A DNA stretch of 64,000 nt from Tolypocladium sp. Sup5 PDA-1 (Eukaryota > Ascomycota > Sordariomycetes > Hypocreales > Ophiocordycipitaceae). Where the stretch lies: positions 1,054,001 through 1,118,000 of the forward strand of contig JPHH03000002.1 in assembly GCA_000750105.3 (NCBI GenBank). The letters run 5' to 3'. Shown one piece after another: positions 1-10,170 of the stretch (its first letter is position 1; every line of letters begins with the position of its first letter). The position numbers were made by a program, and so were the translations under genes. The notes below the pieces were generated by a model. It did no database searches and was not told the origin of the DNA. It saw only the letters and a list, made by a program, of their open reading frames with translations.

Positions 1-615
1 ATTCTGCAGCAGCTCCACGCAGCGTACAAGCAGATCATCGTAGTCCAGCAGGTTGGATCGAGCCAAGTGATCCTGATACTCTTGGAAACACGTCTTGAGG
101 GCTGGGTTCTCTTTGAGTTGTTTGCCGTTTTGGGCCGGCGTTGATGTCGACCCCTTGGCCTTCCTCTTGCTGATCCACGACTTCGCGTGAGAGGGCTCGA
201 TCTGTAAGTCGAGTCGTTTGCATATCCTTTGAATAATGGCCCTCGAGTCGCCGTCGTCTGCGATGCCAAACTTGGGGTCCAGGCCGATGCGACCTCCATA
301 CTTGGCCAGGTACCGCCTCGCAATGGAGTGAAAGGTTCCCAGCACAATCTTCTTCTCCGACTCTTCGCCGAGAGCCTTTCCAATGCGCTCCTTCATCTCT
401 CGAGCGGCCTTGACGGTGAATGTCGCGACGATGATGTCGGTGGGTCGATAGCCCCCCAGTTGGATCAGCCATACGACACGAGACGTGAGGGTGTGCGTCT
501 TGCCGCTACCCGGGCCAGCCAGGATAGCGACCGTCGGCGCATTGGAAGTAACAGCGCGGCATTGGGCCTTGTTTAAGGACTTTAAGATGGTGATTTCCGG
601 GTTGGCTGTCGGCAT
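1..615 (-). CDS. UvrD/REP-family ATP-dependent DNA helicase, N-terminal part (cut by window edge)
   Basis: Superfamily 1 3'-5' DNA helicase of the UvrD/Rep/Srs2 group, expected to unwind DNA or strip recombinase filaments in the nucleus. The first 205 residues are read as one open exon from an ATG at 615. Visible motifs are a Q-motif (LNKAQCRAV, about residues 14-22), Walker A (AGPGSGKTHT, about 33-42), motif Ia (IIVATFTVKAAREMKERI) and GTFHSIARRYL. The open frame runs into the left edge with the conserved LLDYDDLL motif still readable, so most of the ATPase, including DExx box and C-terminal half, lies outside. It could be the Srs2 orthologue or one of the other UvrD-like paralogues; the visible part does not decide. 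It is divergent from the membrane-protein gene starting at 1746. Confidence 0.9.
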   Translation of the reverse strand, partial: MPTANPEITILKSLNKAQCRAVTSNAPTVAILAGPGSGKTHTLTSRVVWLIQLGGYRPTDIIVATFTVKAAREMKERIGKALGEESEKKIVLGTFHSIARRYLAKYGGRIGLDPKFGIADDGDSRAIIQRICKRLDLQIEPSHAKSWISKRKAKGSTSTPAQNGKQLKENPALKTCFQEYQDHLARSNLLDYDDLLVRCVELLQN

Positions 616-1745
616 GGTGGTGACGCGCGCGAGCTGACGCGGTGCTGCCTGTGCAGGAGGCGGTGTTTAGGCATTGGGAGCCTCGGAGAGAAATCGAGTT
701 GAACGAGGCTTTCGACGGGCAAATTGGAGCCGGGAGGGTGCATCAACTGTCGTATCTTGAGGCTCGGTTCATTGTTCCAGCACGTGCATTGTTTGCCATT
801 GCGTGACCCCTGTCGGTCGCGTCCCGTCGCGCAGTCAGGTGACGGCACTTGACTAAGCGGGCCCGTCCCGCAAGCTCCAGGGCAAGCGAAGGGACGACAT
901 ACCCAAGGAACTAAGAATAGCACCTCACTCCTGGGCCTCTTCTCAGCATCTGTCTCAAAGTGGTGAGGCATAATGCAGATTATGGGCTGTCAACGGCGCA
1001 GTCGGACCCAGCGGTGTACGAAGTACATCACCAACGTCAACGGTGATCACCGATCGGCGCGACGAGTTACACTCTTCCACCACAGGTCACATCCGCCAAT
1101 GCGCAGGCAGTCACACGAAATAGTCACACGAAATGGGGATTCGCATGGCACTCGGCCACGAGGGACAATGTGCCCGAGTCGACCGCTTCCGTCCCTCATG
1201 ATGGCAATCCTCTGGCCGTCCCCTGGACCTGGAGGTGTCGACGGCCCCCCCGCTTTGGCCCCGCCGTCCTGGGTGACGGTTGGGTGCTGCGGGGCCTCGA
1301 TTCTCGGCCGGTTAGTGGCTTGCAGGTGTGCTCGGCCCCGCCAATCACCGCCCGCCTCCTCCGGGTGACCTCGAGGTCGGCGCTTAGCGACCCCTGCCGT
1401 CACGGCGATCCGTCCAACCACATGCCGCGGAGCGCCGCAAACCTCCCGCGTCCTCTGCGCCTCTGCATCGCCCATCACCACGACGCTCCCCAACATGCGC
1501 CTGCAGCCAGTGAGCGCCCCCAGCCTGGGGGCCGTCGCCTCCTCCCAGCCCCGTGTCGCCCAGTCCCACGGCCCAGCGCTAACCTCGACGTACTGCCGGG
1601 CCTCCGCTGCCGCTATATACCCTACCGATGCCTCACCTCCATCCCGCGCCCGGTCACTTTTCCCCAAACCATGTTTCGCCAACTGCCTCCAGGCGGTCTC
1701 ATCACACAGCGATCGCCTCCTTAAAGAGCCCTCCTCCTCTCCACC
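616..1745. promoter_or_regulatory. Shared upstream region of the divergent helicase and membrane-protein genes
   Basis: This 1.1 kb lies between two divergent start codons. No coding frame is convincing. The stretch next to 1746 is rich in C and T, as is common in fungal leaders. The long antisense reading frame crossing it is low-complexity Arg/Glu/Gly and is read as a GC-driven artefact. Confidence 0.5.
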
Positions 1746-3314
1746 ATGCCACGGGGGCATCTCCCTCTGCCCCCCCCCTTCTCTCTCGCGCTCACGCTCA
1801 CTCTCACGCTCTCTCTCACGGCTCTGGCCAGCTCGCTGCCTTCCACCGTCGCCCGCGCTCCGCCCACGCTCCCGGGCCTGCAGGAGAGGAACAGCAACCC
1901 GCTCAACATCGACTGGGGCCCCGCGCCGGACCCCGAGGACGGACCGTCTTTCTCCGCTGGAGCTCTGCGGAACAAGGCATATCTGCCTGCTGAGATTGGT
2001 GGCATCATCGCGGCCTACGGCGTGTCTCTGGTGCTGGTCGCCATCACCCTCCTCTCGCTCGCAAAGAAACGGCGGGAACACCTCCAAGCCGGCAACGAGG
2101 AACTTGTCTTTGGCACACAGGCGCATCTCTACAGCCAGGAATTCTTTCCCCCGGCAACCAGCAGCGCCCCCGGCTCCCCAAAGTCGGCGATAGTCCCCAA
2201 TTTCTCACATCCTTCGCCTATCCGAACCGACTTCAGCGCCCCGGGCCCTTATATCCACCCCTCGCCCACGTCGACCGCCAACGTCCCTGGAGTAGACCCG
2301 TTGGTCGACCAAAGCGTCGTCCAGGCAGACCGAGAAATGGCACAGCAGCAGCTCGAGGAGATGTACAAGCACGTCATGGAGCACGAGGACGCCAAGCAGA
2401 GGGGTGTTGTTCTCGACACGCCCATAATCCCAGGGTCGAGCCCGCAGCGCGCCTCTTCCTCGGTGGTGTCGAAGAAGGAGAGAGCCAAACCCGCCAACTT
2501 GAACCTCAACAGCGCTCGCGAAGAAAAGACGCAGTCGAAAACGTCGTCCTTCTTTGCGTCTCTCCGCTCGCCCCGGAAGAAGTCCATGAAAGGCATCTCC
2601 ATCTCCTCGCCCATGATGACGCCTCAGTCGTCGACTTTTCCGAGACACGATCCCCAGGAGATGGGGCCAATGACCCCCAGACTTTACGCTCGGCCCCCTC
2701 CACCCCCCATCCCCACCGATCACTTATCCTTTGGCGCATCCAGGACCAACCGCAGCGGTGCGCCGCTGACCCCGGATATGTCACCGGAGAGCGTGCAGAG
2801 CATCGATGAACGCATCAACGCACAGCTCGGCTTGCCTGGCAACAGTAGGTTCGCTTCGCAGGCCCCTACCGAGGCGGACCCGGAGTCGGCTACGTCGGAG
2901 CATTCCCAAGTTCCTCTGGTCGGAATTCCGTCATCCCCCAGATATGGACCCAGGTCTGGGCTGCCATCGTCGCCCAAGCCGGGTGCCACCTTCGATCGGC
3001 CCAACCCCCCGTCGGCGGTCCGGACAGGAGGCAACCTGCCACTGCGAGCTTACGAGCCGGCCATGGTTTCGCCCTCTGCCGTTTCTCACACTACCAAGCA
3101 GACCGTGTTTGAGAGAAGGGGCCCTCTCTCCCCGACGACAGGCAGGACGCCTCGCACAGCCGGCGCAGTCCCGTACTCACCTTACCAGCCGTATACCCCA
3201 TGCATCCCCGTGACGCCGTCCCTGGTGACAAGGGAAGACCGCAGGCGAATGAAGAGAATGGTGCCAAAGACTCCCACCGTGCAATTGGCCCAGAGCTCAG
3301 ACGATATATGGTAA
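1746..3314 (+). CDS. Secretory-pathway single-pass membrane protein of unknown function
   Basis: A single-exon gene of 522 residues, with its ATG in a good context (CCACCATG). The N-terminus has a hydrophobic stretch (residues about 9-30) that looks like a signal peptide. A short luminal segment follows, then one strong transmembrane helix (about 82-105, GIIAAYGVSLVLVAITLLSL) ended by the positive stop-transfer run AKKRRE. The remaining 415 residues are Ser/Pro-rich and low in predicted structure, with several SP/TP sites, a basic patch (RSPRKKSMK) and proline runs, which suits a cytoplasmic tail with regulatory phosphorylation. The topology suggests type I. I do not recognise a named family and assign no function. 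The tandem Leu-Thr run in the signal peptide is encoded by a CT-rich microsatellite-like stretch. Confidence 0.82.
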   Translation: MPRGHLPLPPPFSLALTLTLTLSLTALASSLPSTVARAPPTLPGLQERNSNPLNIDWGPAPDPEDGPSFSAGALRNKAYLPAEIGGIIAAYGVSLVLVAITLLSLAKKRREHLQAGNEELVFGTQAHLYSQEFFPPATSSAPGSPKSAIVPNFSHPSPIRTDFSAPGPYIHPSPTSTANVPGVDPLVDQSVVQADREMAQQQLEEMYKHVMEHEDAKQRGVVLDTPIIPGSSPQRASSSVVSKKERAKPANLNLNSAREEKTQSKTSSFFASLRSPRKKSMKGISISSPMMTPQSSTFPRHDPQEMGPMTPRLYARPPPPPIPTDHLSFGASRTNRSGAPLTPDMSPESVQSIDERINAQLGLPGNSRFASQAPTEADPESATSEHSQVPLVGIPSSPRYGPRSGLPSSPKPGATFDRPNPPSAVRTGGNLPLRAYEPAMVSPSAVSHTTKQTVFERRGPLSPTTGRTPRTAGAVPYSPYQPYTPCIPVTPSLVTREDRRRMKRMVPKTPTVQLAQSSDDIW

Positions 3315-3701
3315 AGCTGGAACGAAGGGGGGTTGGGAGGGAACAGGAGTTGTGGCTTGTTTTGTAGATATCACCAAGGCCGGTCCACTGGATGGCTGCC
3401 ACTATGTCACCGTGACATTTTTTCCATTTCATAGATATTGTTCGCAACAACCGCGCCAATGGCGTTGGAACATCGGGTTCTATCATGGGCGTTATGCAAA
3501 TTGCAAATGGCTTTACTCCATACTTGTGCGTCTGCGCAACTGTTGATCAGGTAGCTGGTTTTGCACACGCTGGCACGGTGTTTTCTGCAACAATTTACCA
3601 CTGATAAATGTAATGCTGACATGCGCGTTTACGTTTTGAGCACCAGCGACGCAGGTCGGCAAGGTCGGGACGGAGGTGCAGCATCAACCCCGTAGATTCC
3701 C
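3315..3701. other. Convergent 3' region, no gene seen
   Basis: This is the downstream sequence of the membrane-protein gene (+) and the HET gene (-), which converge here. It is moderately AT-rich with no supported ORF. Confidence 0.5.
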
Positions 3702-5528
3702 TTATACAAGAGCAACAATCTCAAGCTGAGGAGCGGTTGCCCCTTGACCCGTTGTCATCTCTCCAAACATGAAGCCGTCAACGAAGGATTCCCCGCGTAC
3801 TTCCTTCTTACCCTGATACTTGGCGCTCGGTGAGAGAACAATGGGAACGCTGCAGCCAGCAATGATCCATATCTCGTCGCCGGCGCTGCATTGCTCCCGG
3901 GCAAGTCCGATATAACCCTTCTCAGTGATGAACGGTTGCCACGAAAGCAAACGTTTCATTCTCATGAATGTCCTTTTACCCTCTTCCTGATCCGTAAACC
4001 TAGATCCGAAGCCAAGCTCCTCCAATTGCCTGCCCAGGTTCGAGCCACGGCACCAGTGATAGAACATGCTTGGAACGACGTCTAGAGAAGGTACTGGGTC
4101 CAAGTGAACTCCCAGTAGGCTTAGGGTGCGGGAAAATGCTTCAGCCCGGCTCACAGCGTCTGGATATGGAGCACTTCCACCATTCCCGCCTGGCTTCATC
4201 CAGAAGTCAAAATACTGCTGAAAAAGCATCGAGTTCGGGTCTGATAACTCGGCATGCCGACTTGGTTGGCAAAAATCACCGAGGATTCGAATTTTGTCAG
4301 CCAAGATTCCCGAGGCAGCCAACTCATTTGCGTTGAAGGAGAAATCGACTGTGATCGAACCAGGTGCGTTGAAAAATCTCTCGTCACGGTTCAATCCATG
4401 GAGACCCAAGCAGCGCCGGAGCCGTGTTGAGTGCCAGTTAGGGACCCACGATGGTCCTCTGAAGGGGCGACATGACATTTGCGACGTTTCCGCATATACT
4501 TGATCTCTCTGTGCCGGCGTACAGAGACCTAGGAACTCCAAATCGCCATAGAGACGAGCATGGGTTTCGACGGAGATTCTGTATATCTCTTCCGCGTGTA
4601 GGTCGTATCGGATTGGATTGCCAGAAGCCTCTTCTAAGCTGCAAAGACCGAGCAGTCCATACACCTGGTCGTGCGCCATGGTAGCGCGGGTTGAACGCAA
4701 ATTCTCGAGCAGCCACAAAAGGCTCTGGTGATCCTGACCATTGGAGAGAGTTTTCATGAGTTCTCTCAGAGCCAAAACTGGCCTGATTGAGCCTACAGTC
4801 GCAACCTTGAGCATCTTAATTTCCTTCGGTCGAGCTACCAACGCCCTGGCAACGACGTCGATGCCACTGAAAAGGTCATTCATGGTCATGACGTCCGAGC
4901 CACAAAGCAAGACTGCCTCCTTTGGGATGGCCGCTTCTTGGACAACCCATCTCCTATGGAACCAGTCACATTTCAGCAGGCGTTTGAGAGTATCCCAGCC
5001 GACGGGATCAAACAGTGTCCAAAGCTTATCCTCTCTCAGGTCCAACTTGGCCTTGGTGACCTGCCGAAGGTAGTGAAACGCGTAGAGCAGATGGCTGTCC
5101 GACTCATTGATCCAAATAATGACCGACTTTGCTTGCGAATAGATGCGCCGCATGAGCGGAATTTGGGATGCCTTTTCGCCAGGATCCGTCTGGTTGATGC
5201 AGGCCATGTCTATCCACATAGGGAGTCTGGACCCGTTGCTCCAGAGTTGAGGCAGAGTGCTGGAGTCATGGCAGAGCAGAGATAGCAGGAGCGACTCAAG
5301 GTTTCTCGAGATTTGCACGTCTTTGTTTCCACATCCCGACTCAAGATGCATGAGAGCTTCTGCCTTTTCGTGGCCCCAGACATGAGATACTGAGACGAAT
5401 GGGGGCGTGTTGTCAATAGATGCACGTCTCAGTCGACCCGAAAGCCTTCCGGAACTAGTCCCCGGAAGGAGGTCCAGTAGACGAATCTCCTTGGTTGGTG
5501 CGCTAAGGCAATAATGATTTGAAGCCAT
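3702..5528 (-). CDS. HET-domain (heterokaryon incompatibility) protein
   Basis: A single-exon gene of 608 residues from the ATG at 5528. The frame extends upstream only through a GTG, so I take the ATG. The HET domain occupies about residues 45-190. Its hallmarks are FVSVSHVWG, LPMWIDMACINQTD followed by MRRIYSQAKSVIIWIN, and CDWFHRRWVVQEA. HET domains are TIR-like modules that trigger programmed cell death in fungal non-self recognition, usually activated by a partner NLR/STAND protein. The C-terminal 400 residues are typical of the long fungal HET subfamily and carry no second recognisable domain. The gene looks intact. It lies 2.9 kb from a decayed STAND/ankyrin-like locus, so this is a small accessory, self-recognition-type region. 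The specific trigger is unknown. Confidence 0.93.
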   Translation of the reverse strand: MASNHYCLSAPTKEIRLLDLLPGTSSGRLSGRLRRASIDNTPPFVSVSHVWGHEKAEALMHLESGCGNKDVQISRNLESLLLSLLCHDSSTLPQLWSNGSRLPMWIDMACINQTDPGEKASQIPLMRRIYSQAKSVIIWINESDSHLLYAFHYLRQVTKAKLDLREDKLWTLFDPVGWDTLKRLLKCDWFHRRWVVQEAAIPKEAVLLCGSDVMTMNDLFSGIDVVARALVARPKEIKMLKVATVGSIRPVLALRELMKTLSNGQDHQSLLWLLENLRSTRATMAHDQVYGLLGLCSLEEASGNPIRYDLHAEEIYRISVETHARLYGDLEFLGLCTPAQRDQVYAETSQMSCRPFRGPSWVPNWHSTRLRRCLGLHGLNRDERFFNAPGSITVDFSFNANELAASGILADKIRILGDFCQPSRHAELSDPNSMLFQQYFDFWMKPGGNGGSAPYPDAVSRAEAFSRTLSLLGVHLDPVPSLDVVPSMFYHWCRGSNLGRQLEELGFGSRFTDQEEGKRTFMRMKRLLSWQPFITEKGYIGLAREQCSAGDEIWIIAGCSVPIVLSPSAKYQGKKEVRGESFVDGFMFGEMTTGQGATAPQLEIVALV

Positions 5529-6156
5529 ATTATCGTAAGTGAACTGTGGCACTCGAAAGGCTGATTCGAGTTGGTGCAGTTGGTGCTACCCCGCTTAGAA
5601 TGAGGTGATCTTGCTCTTGTGCATGATGCAGATAATAGACTCAGAGAGCGAATATTACTATTGCCCCGACATTTCGCATTACTCAACAATATGTACCTAA
5701 TGCAGGTAATCTACCAAACGAATGCCATCTCAAGCGCCTGCCATGGCGGTATAAAGGAGGTGATACGGCTAACATGAGAATGATGAGATATTGTTCGAGT
5801 CGGGCGGGCTTTCGTGGAGCATCTTTAACACGGTAGGGCGATCTCTCCAGCGGCTCCACTTCACTGCGAAACACGCCTAGTCTTACTCGTATATCTGCTC
5901 TTTAAGCTCTTATAACGCTTATAAATGAACTTTAGTCCACCCAAGCTGTCGTCTTATAGAATCGTAGGCATATGTCTCGCTGCCAGCCATACACTCACCG
6001 TTGCATGGACGACAAGAACTTTCCCTTCAGACGTGGCCATCGCTCCTATCCGTAACGGAGAGTGCTTTATCCCTCCTCCCGAGTCCGCCCCCTGGCGATG
6101 GCGGTATCCGAAGTGGCGTCCCCGACGCACTCCTCTCCGTGCCCTGGAAGTATCCC

Positions 6157-6372
6157 CTGCCTCGCGAATACGGCTTCTACATGACGACACCCATCCAAGA
6201 ACCAGATCATCCCCTGTTACGGATACACGGCACAGCTCTGTTCTTTACGACGGCACTTGCCGACATCTCGAGCGACTTGGGAGTCGTCAACGCGTTCCCG
6301 TCATCTTCCACGGCGACAGGCAACATGCTCGGCCAGGCATCGTTCACCCTGTTGAACTACGAGCCGGGCTAA
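6157..6372 (+). pseudogene. Unrecognised coding-like fragment, possible gene remnant
   Basis: About 70 codons ending at a TAA at 6370 read as ordinary protein (REYGFYMTTPIQEPDHPLLR, then LADISSDLGVVNAFPSS) with GC-rich third positions. There is no plausible start codon, splice context or upstream continuation. I do not recognise the family. It may be the broken tail of a lost gene or a chance open stretch. Confidence 0.22.
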
Positions 6373-8065
6373 GGGGTGGATTGCAGCGGATAAACTACTC
6401 CGGGTTAGAACCCTAGATAGTTCTAACCTGCAGGATACGAAGTACACCAGCACGTTAGGAAGGGAGCTTCTTCGCGATGAGGAGGCTGAGCAACGTTACT
6501 ACCATGACTCACATTTGGCTTTGGCTACCGCAGCATTCCAAGGGCTGTTCAGAAATGGGAACATCCACCACTGATGGCTGCCACCATGAACTTTGGTGAA
6601 CCCAAGGGGAAGCCGTCTGTTGGCGAAGCCGAGATGTACCGGGGCAAAATTGGCCGAGGTCGCCAAGGCCCCATAAGGCGGGGAGCTATGTCTGTTTCGG
6701 GGACACCAAATCTGTGTCCGCGGTGAGTACATACCATGTTACTCAGATGTGTGCGTCTCCAGGTGCCGCTTCGATGCTACCGACCGGTTGAAAAGGAGAC
6801 CGTGATACTGCTCCCCTGCGGCCGGCCACGACACGAGATGCGATTGAGGGCGCCGAGGAACACCTCGCAAAACACAACGTTCCAGACTATCCACCCGTAA
6901 AGACGATGAATACGGCGGAAATATGTTCGCCAGCTAGAATCAGGGGCCATAGCAGTGGTGGTGTGGTCGAGACGGTGACGGTCCGATAGCCGATAGCCGG
7001 ACGGCAGTGTGCCGAACTCCAGTTGCATCTAAGCCAGCACAGTCAGGCTATGCTTCATGACGTATTCCGCCCTTCTGAGATCTTTTGGGAGGCAGCTAGC
7101 TCCTCTCTATACGAAGCGGCGTCGAAGGGCCGTCAAGACCGTCGTGGTCTCGGCTTGTGATGTCGCGAACATGGCGCCAAGTTGCCCGAGAGGCTGTATC
7201 CTTGCTCAACAAGCATTAACCCGTTTAGCCGGCATTGACAAGGCAGTCATCTCGGGGCCAAAAGGAGACCTTCCGCTACCCTGCCGGCTGTCGCAAGCAG
7301 ACAACTGACACGTCTCCGCGGATGCTGGTCGGATCGGGACGTCGGTTGCATGTCACTGCTCCGCCACCTGTCAACGGCCGTTCTAGACAGCGGTGACTCT
7401 GCCGTAATATTACCGCAAATGGTATTCGTACTCCGGAACTACTTCGTACGGAGGAGGTACGTCTCTTTCTCGCCTCCCTTCACCCGGTTTTCTTGTTTCC
7501 GTGTCGCCGCACCGCCACGTGGTGTCATCGATAAGGTTTGTTAGCTTCGTCTCATGCGAGACGCCGTTGCCTCGCAAGCGGGATTGGGAGATGACTGCAT
7601 TTTTCCTCTGCCCCGTACTTCGTAGGCTACCTACGCTGGGGTCCGAGTCATGGATTCGATTGAGATTGAGTGAAGGGCCGTTTGGAATCACTGGAAAATT
7701 CGACCTGGTGGTTATTTGCGCCCGGATCGGCAAAACGGTTCAGCAGGTTGGGCAATTCCATGCACGTAGCGTTGAACAAGAGCGAGAGCCGGAGCACTTG
7801 TGGAAGAAAGCACTCTGTGGTCAGAACTGCATTGCTGGTCCCGTGCCGCCGGGTTGGACTCTTTGGAGAGGCAAGACATGCCCGTGTAAGACGAGTTTCA
7901 GAGAACCATCGGATTTAAAGACAGATGGATAATTGCTAGAATATTATCTTCAGTACACGCCCTGTGGTAAGGCTGACTTCCCCGGACACCGCGGCGGCTG
8001 ATCTGCGGTGGCCCTGGCGCTAATTCAGCCCCGAACGCGAGCTGTACGAGACCCGGCTTGAGGGG

Positions 8066-8085
8066 CTCACGATGACGATCGTGAG
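8066..8085. repeat. Small perfect inverted repeat (8-bp stem, 4-nt loop)
   Basis: CTCACGAT and ATCGTGAG flank GACG, and the flanking GGCT/AGCC bases would extend the stem with a bulge. It lies about 300 bp before the decayed STAND-like gene. No function is assigned. Confidence 0.35.
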
Positions 8086-8383
8086 GAGCCCAGATCCAAC
8101 CTCACACTGCCAGGCCTTTGAGCCTCAAACCCCCAATGGCGAGCTGTAAACCCTAAAATGCTATTTTCTTTGAAACATTTTGTTTCATTGCGGCCGAGCC
8201 GTCGATGGAATGTCTGCAGGGCCGGCGCCGCCCGCCAGGCCGCCCTGTCGCGCCGGACTTGCCCCTGATCGGGATGAGCGCCGGCGAGCCTTGTGCCCGA
8301 CGCCTACGGAAGCTGGCGAAGCAGAGCGAGGGCGCATATGGACAACTGCAAAGGAGCGTCGTGTATGGCGAGGGCCCGCGGGG

Positions 8384-10170
8384 TTCAGCGAAGACGACTG
8401 CAAATCAGAGTTTGACTACCTCAACTCAAAACACCTCGTTGCCCTATTCTCGAAAGCATGTCCGCGCAGTTTGCTCCGTACGCGGGTAACGGTCGTCGTC
8501 GACGACGTCGAAGTGCGAGGACCATCCAGATCCAGGGATGAAGGTCATGGTTCGCATGCTGAGCTACCTTGTCAACGAGACTGGCACCAGGATCAGGTTC
8601 TTTTAACGACAGATCACGTACCGGGGTTCCAGGTCCTGGAAGAGGGGAAGTGGTGTGGCGTCTTTGCATTGGGTCGTTCGGACGACATCCGGTTGTGGGC
8701 CAAGGATGAGATGCAACGACGAGTGGCAGGCGGAGCCGCCGCCGGTACAGAGTTGGTTGGAGCATCATATTGCGTTTAATGCAAATGGGAGGTCAGTACA
8801 AGCAGAGTGTCCCGGATTCTCTGTTCGTCCCGTCGCTTGTTTGTTGACAGTTCGTCAAGCTGGACATGGGCCGTTTACGAGCTCGGTCATCAGTGCGATA
8901 TCATTGTCAAGGGGACGTGGCAGCATACGGATCTCCAACCTCCTGGACCGCCCCCCGCCCTCATACTGGCCGTATAGACCCGACTTGCAGGACAGGACAG
9001 TGGGGATGTTTTCGTGCGAACCGCATATCGACCAAATCCTGTATCCGCATCTCGCCGGGTGGACGCGGCTTCGAGGGCACCTCTCGATTTATGGCTATAT
9101 GTGCAGATAAGTGTCCAAGGACCGACCGGAACTTGCGCACTTCCGAATGGATCCGCCCGAGAATGTCGACGATACCATCGGCGAACTTGCCCGGCTGTGC
9201 CTGGGACTGCTGAGAGACCTAGATTTGGCATGGAGGCCGTTAGATTTCGAGCAGGACAAGGACCGAACCCAGGAGAGAGACGCACAGCACCCCCTGTACG
9301 GATTTGCGGCCTCCCGCCTGAGTAACATCTGTGAGGGTGGAGTCCGCAGGGGGACATCAGCGACTTCATGCCGCAGTTCTTGGAGACGGGCAGCCCAGCC
9401 TTTGCGTCCTGGGTCGTCGAACACAGATGTCGACGCTTCGAGACGTGCCCCGAAGCGCATCAAGCGCCAAGCGCGACGATCTAATACTACAGCCAGATGG
9501 CCACGGCACTCTCGGACTCGTCCATCTCAGCAATGCACGCGGCTACCGCACTGCGCATGGCCAACACGTGCTGGCGCATGCGCAACAGCGCTACCTCTGC
9601 CAATGCGAGAAGCGGGCTGGTGGGCTCGCCGCTGTACTGCGCCCTCGTCGGCGGTGCAGCGCTCGCGGCAGGGCTCCAGCTGCGTGAGCCGCCGTGGCCA
9701 GGTTCAGGCACTACGACAAGAAGTCCAAGGTTCACCTGGGCCAGACGGTACTGGTGCACGCTGGATCTGTGGGCGGACTGCCGTGGCCCTGCGTTTCACC
9801 CGCCGAACTGCGAGTCAGAGACCCTTTCATTGGCGGCCTAAGCACTCTCTATGTGTGCCTGGCTCGAGGATGCAGAGCTCTTCGTTAGGACTCGGGATCA
9901 TGGACCAAGGCTTCGTGGAGGTGCTGGAGAGCCGCGCGTTCCTATGACCCTGAAATCCTCCCAGTCCGCCCCGTACGTCTGCCGTCGGACGGGCATCTCC
10001 GCGAGTTCCTGAACTGCGTCCATGCGTGCATCGTGGAGTCGGTGCCGACGAGGCGAGGGGATGGCGGCGGCGGGCGCGACGCGAGCCTCCTGGAGGATGT
10101 GTACAATGCCGTGCGCAGGAATATCCTCGAGGGCGGCTTGGAATGCGCAGAGGTGCTGGATGCTAGGTGA
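8384..10170 (+). pseudogene. Frame-broken STAND NTPase / ankyrin-type gene remnant
   Basis: Protein-like segments succeed each other in the same direction but in changing frames, with stops between them. Frame 2 (8384-8512) has FDYLNSKHLVALFSKACPRS and the Walker-B-like RVTVVVDDVE. Frame 3 (8538-8606) has MVRMLSYLVNETGTRIRFF. Frame 2 (about 8600-8779) has SDDIRLWAKDEMQRR, the kind of text that follows Walker B in fungal NACHT proteins. Frame 3 (9111-9330) has a helical segment. Frame 2 (9350-9683) has ISDFMPQFLETGSPAFASW, a TAA at 9482, and the ankyrin-like SPLYCALVGGAALAAGLQL. Short frame 2 and frame 3 pieces follow, then frame 1 to a TGA at 10168-10170, with HLREFLNCVHACIVES. At least four frame changes are too many for introns with clean splice sites. 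The family assignment rests on weak motif resemblance; that this is a decayed gene is more secure. Confidence 0.45.

Larger units (their letters stand above)
5529..8383. other. Gene-poor accessory interval
   Basis: No gene is supported here. The part next to the HET gene (about 5600-5950) is noticeably richer in A, T and TA steps than the rest and may be decayed sequence. A GC3-rich fragment at 6157-6372 and a hairpin at 8066-8085 are listed separately. Several short frames on both strands lack family motifs. Confidence 0.4.

Noticed and set aside
1047..2126. Minus-strand frame of 359 codons
   Set aside because: It is low-complexity Arg/Glu text antisense to a CT-rich leader and signal-peptide region.
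5600..5950. A/T- and TA-rich stretch considered as a RIP-mutated transposon
   Set aside because: It is only about 350 bp, with no terminal repeats, transposase-like text or target duplication seen.
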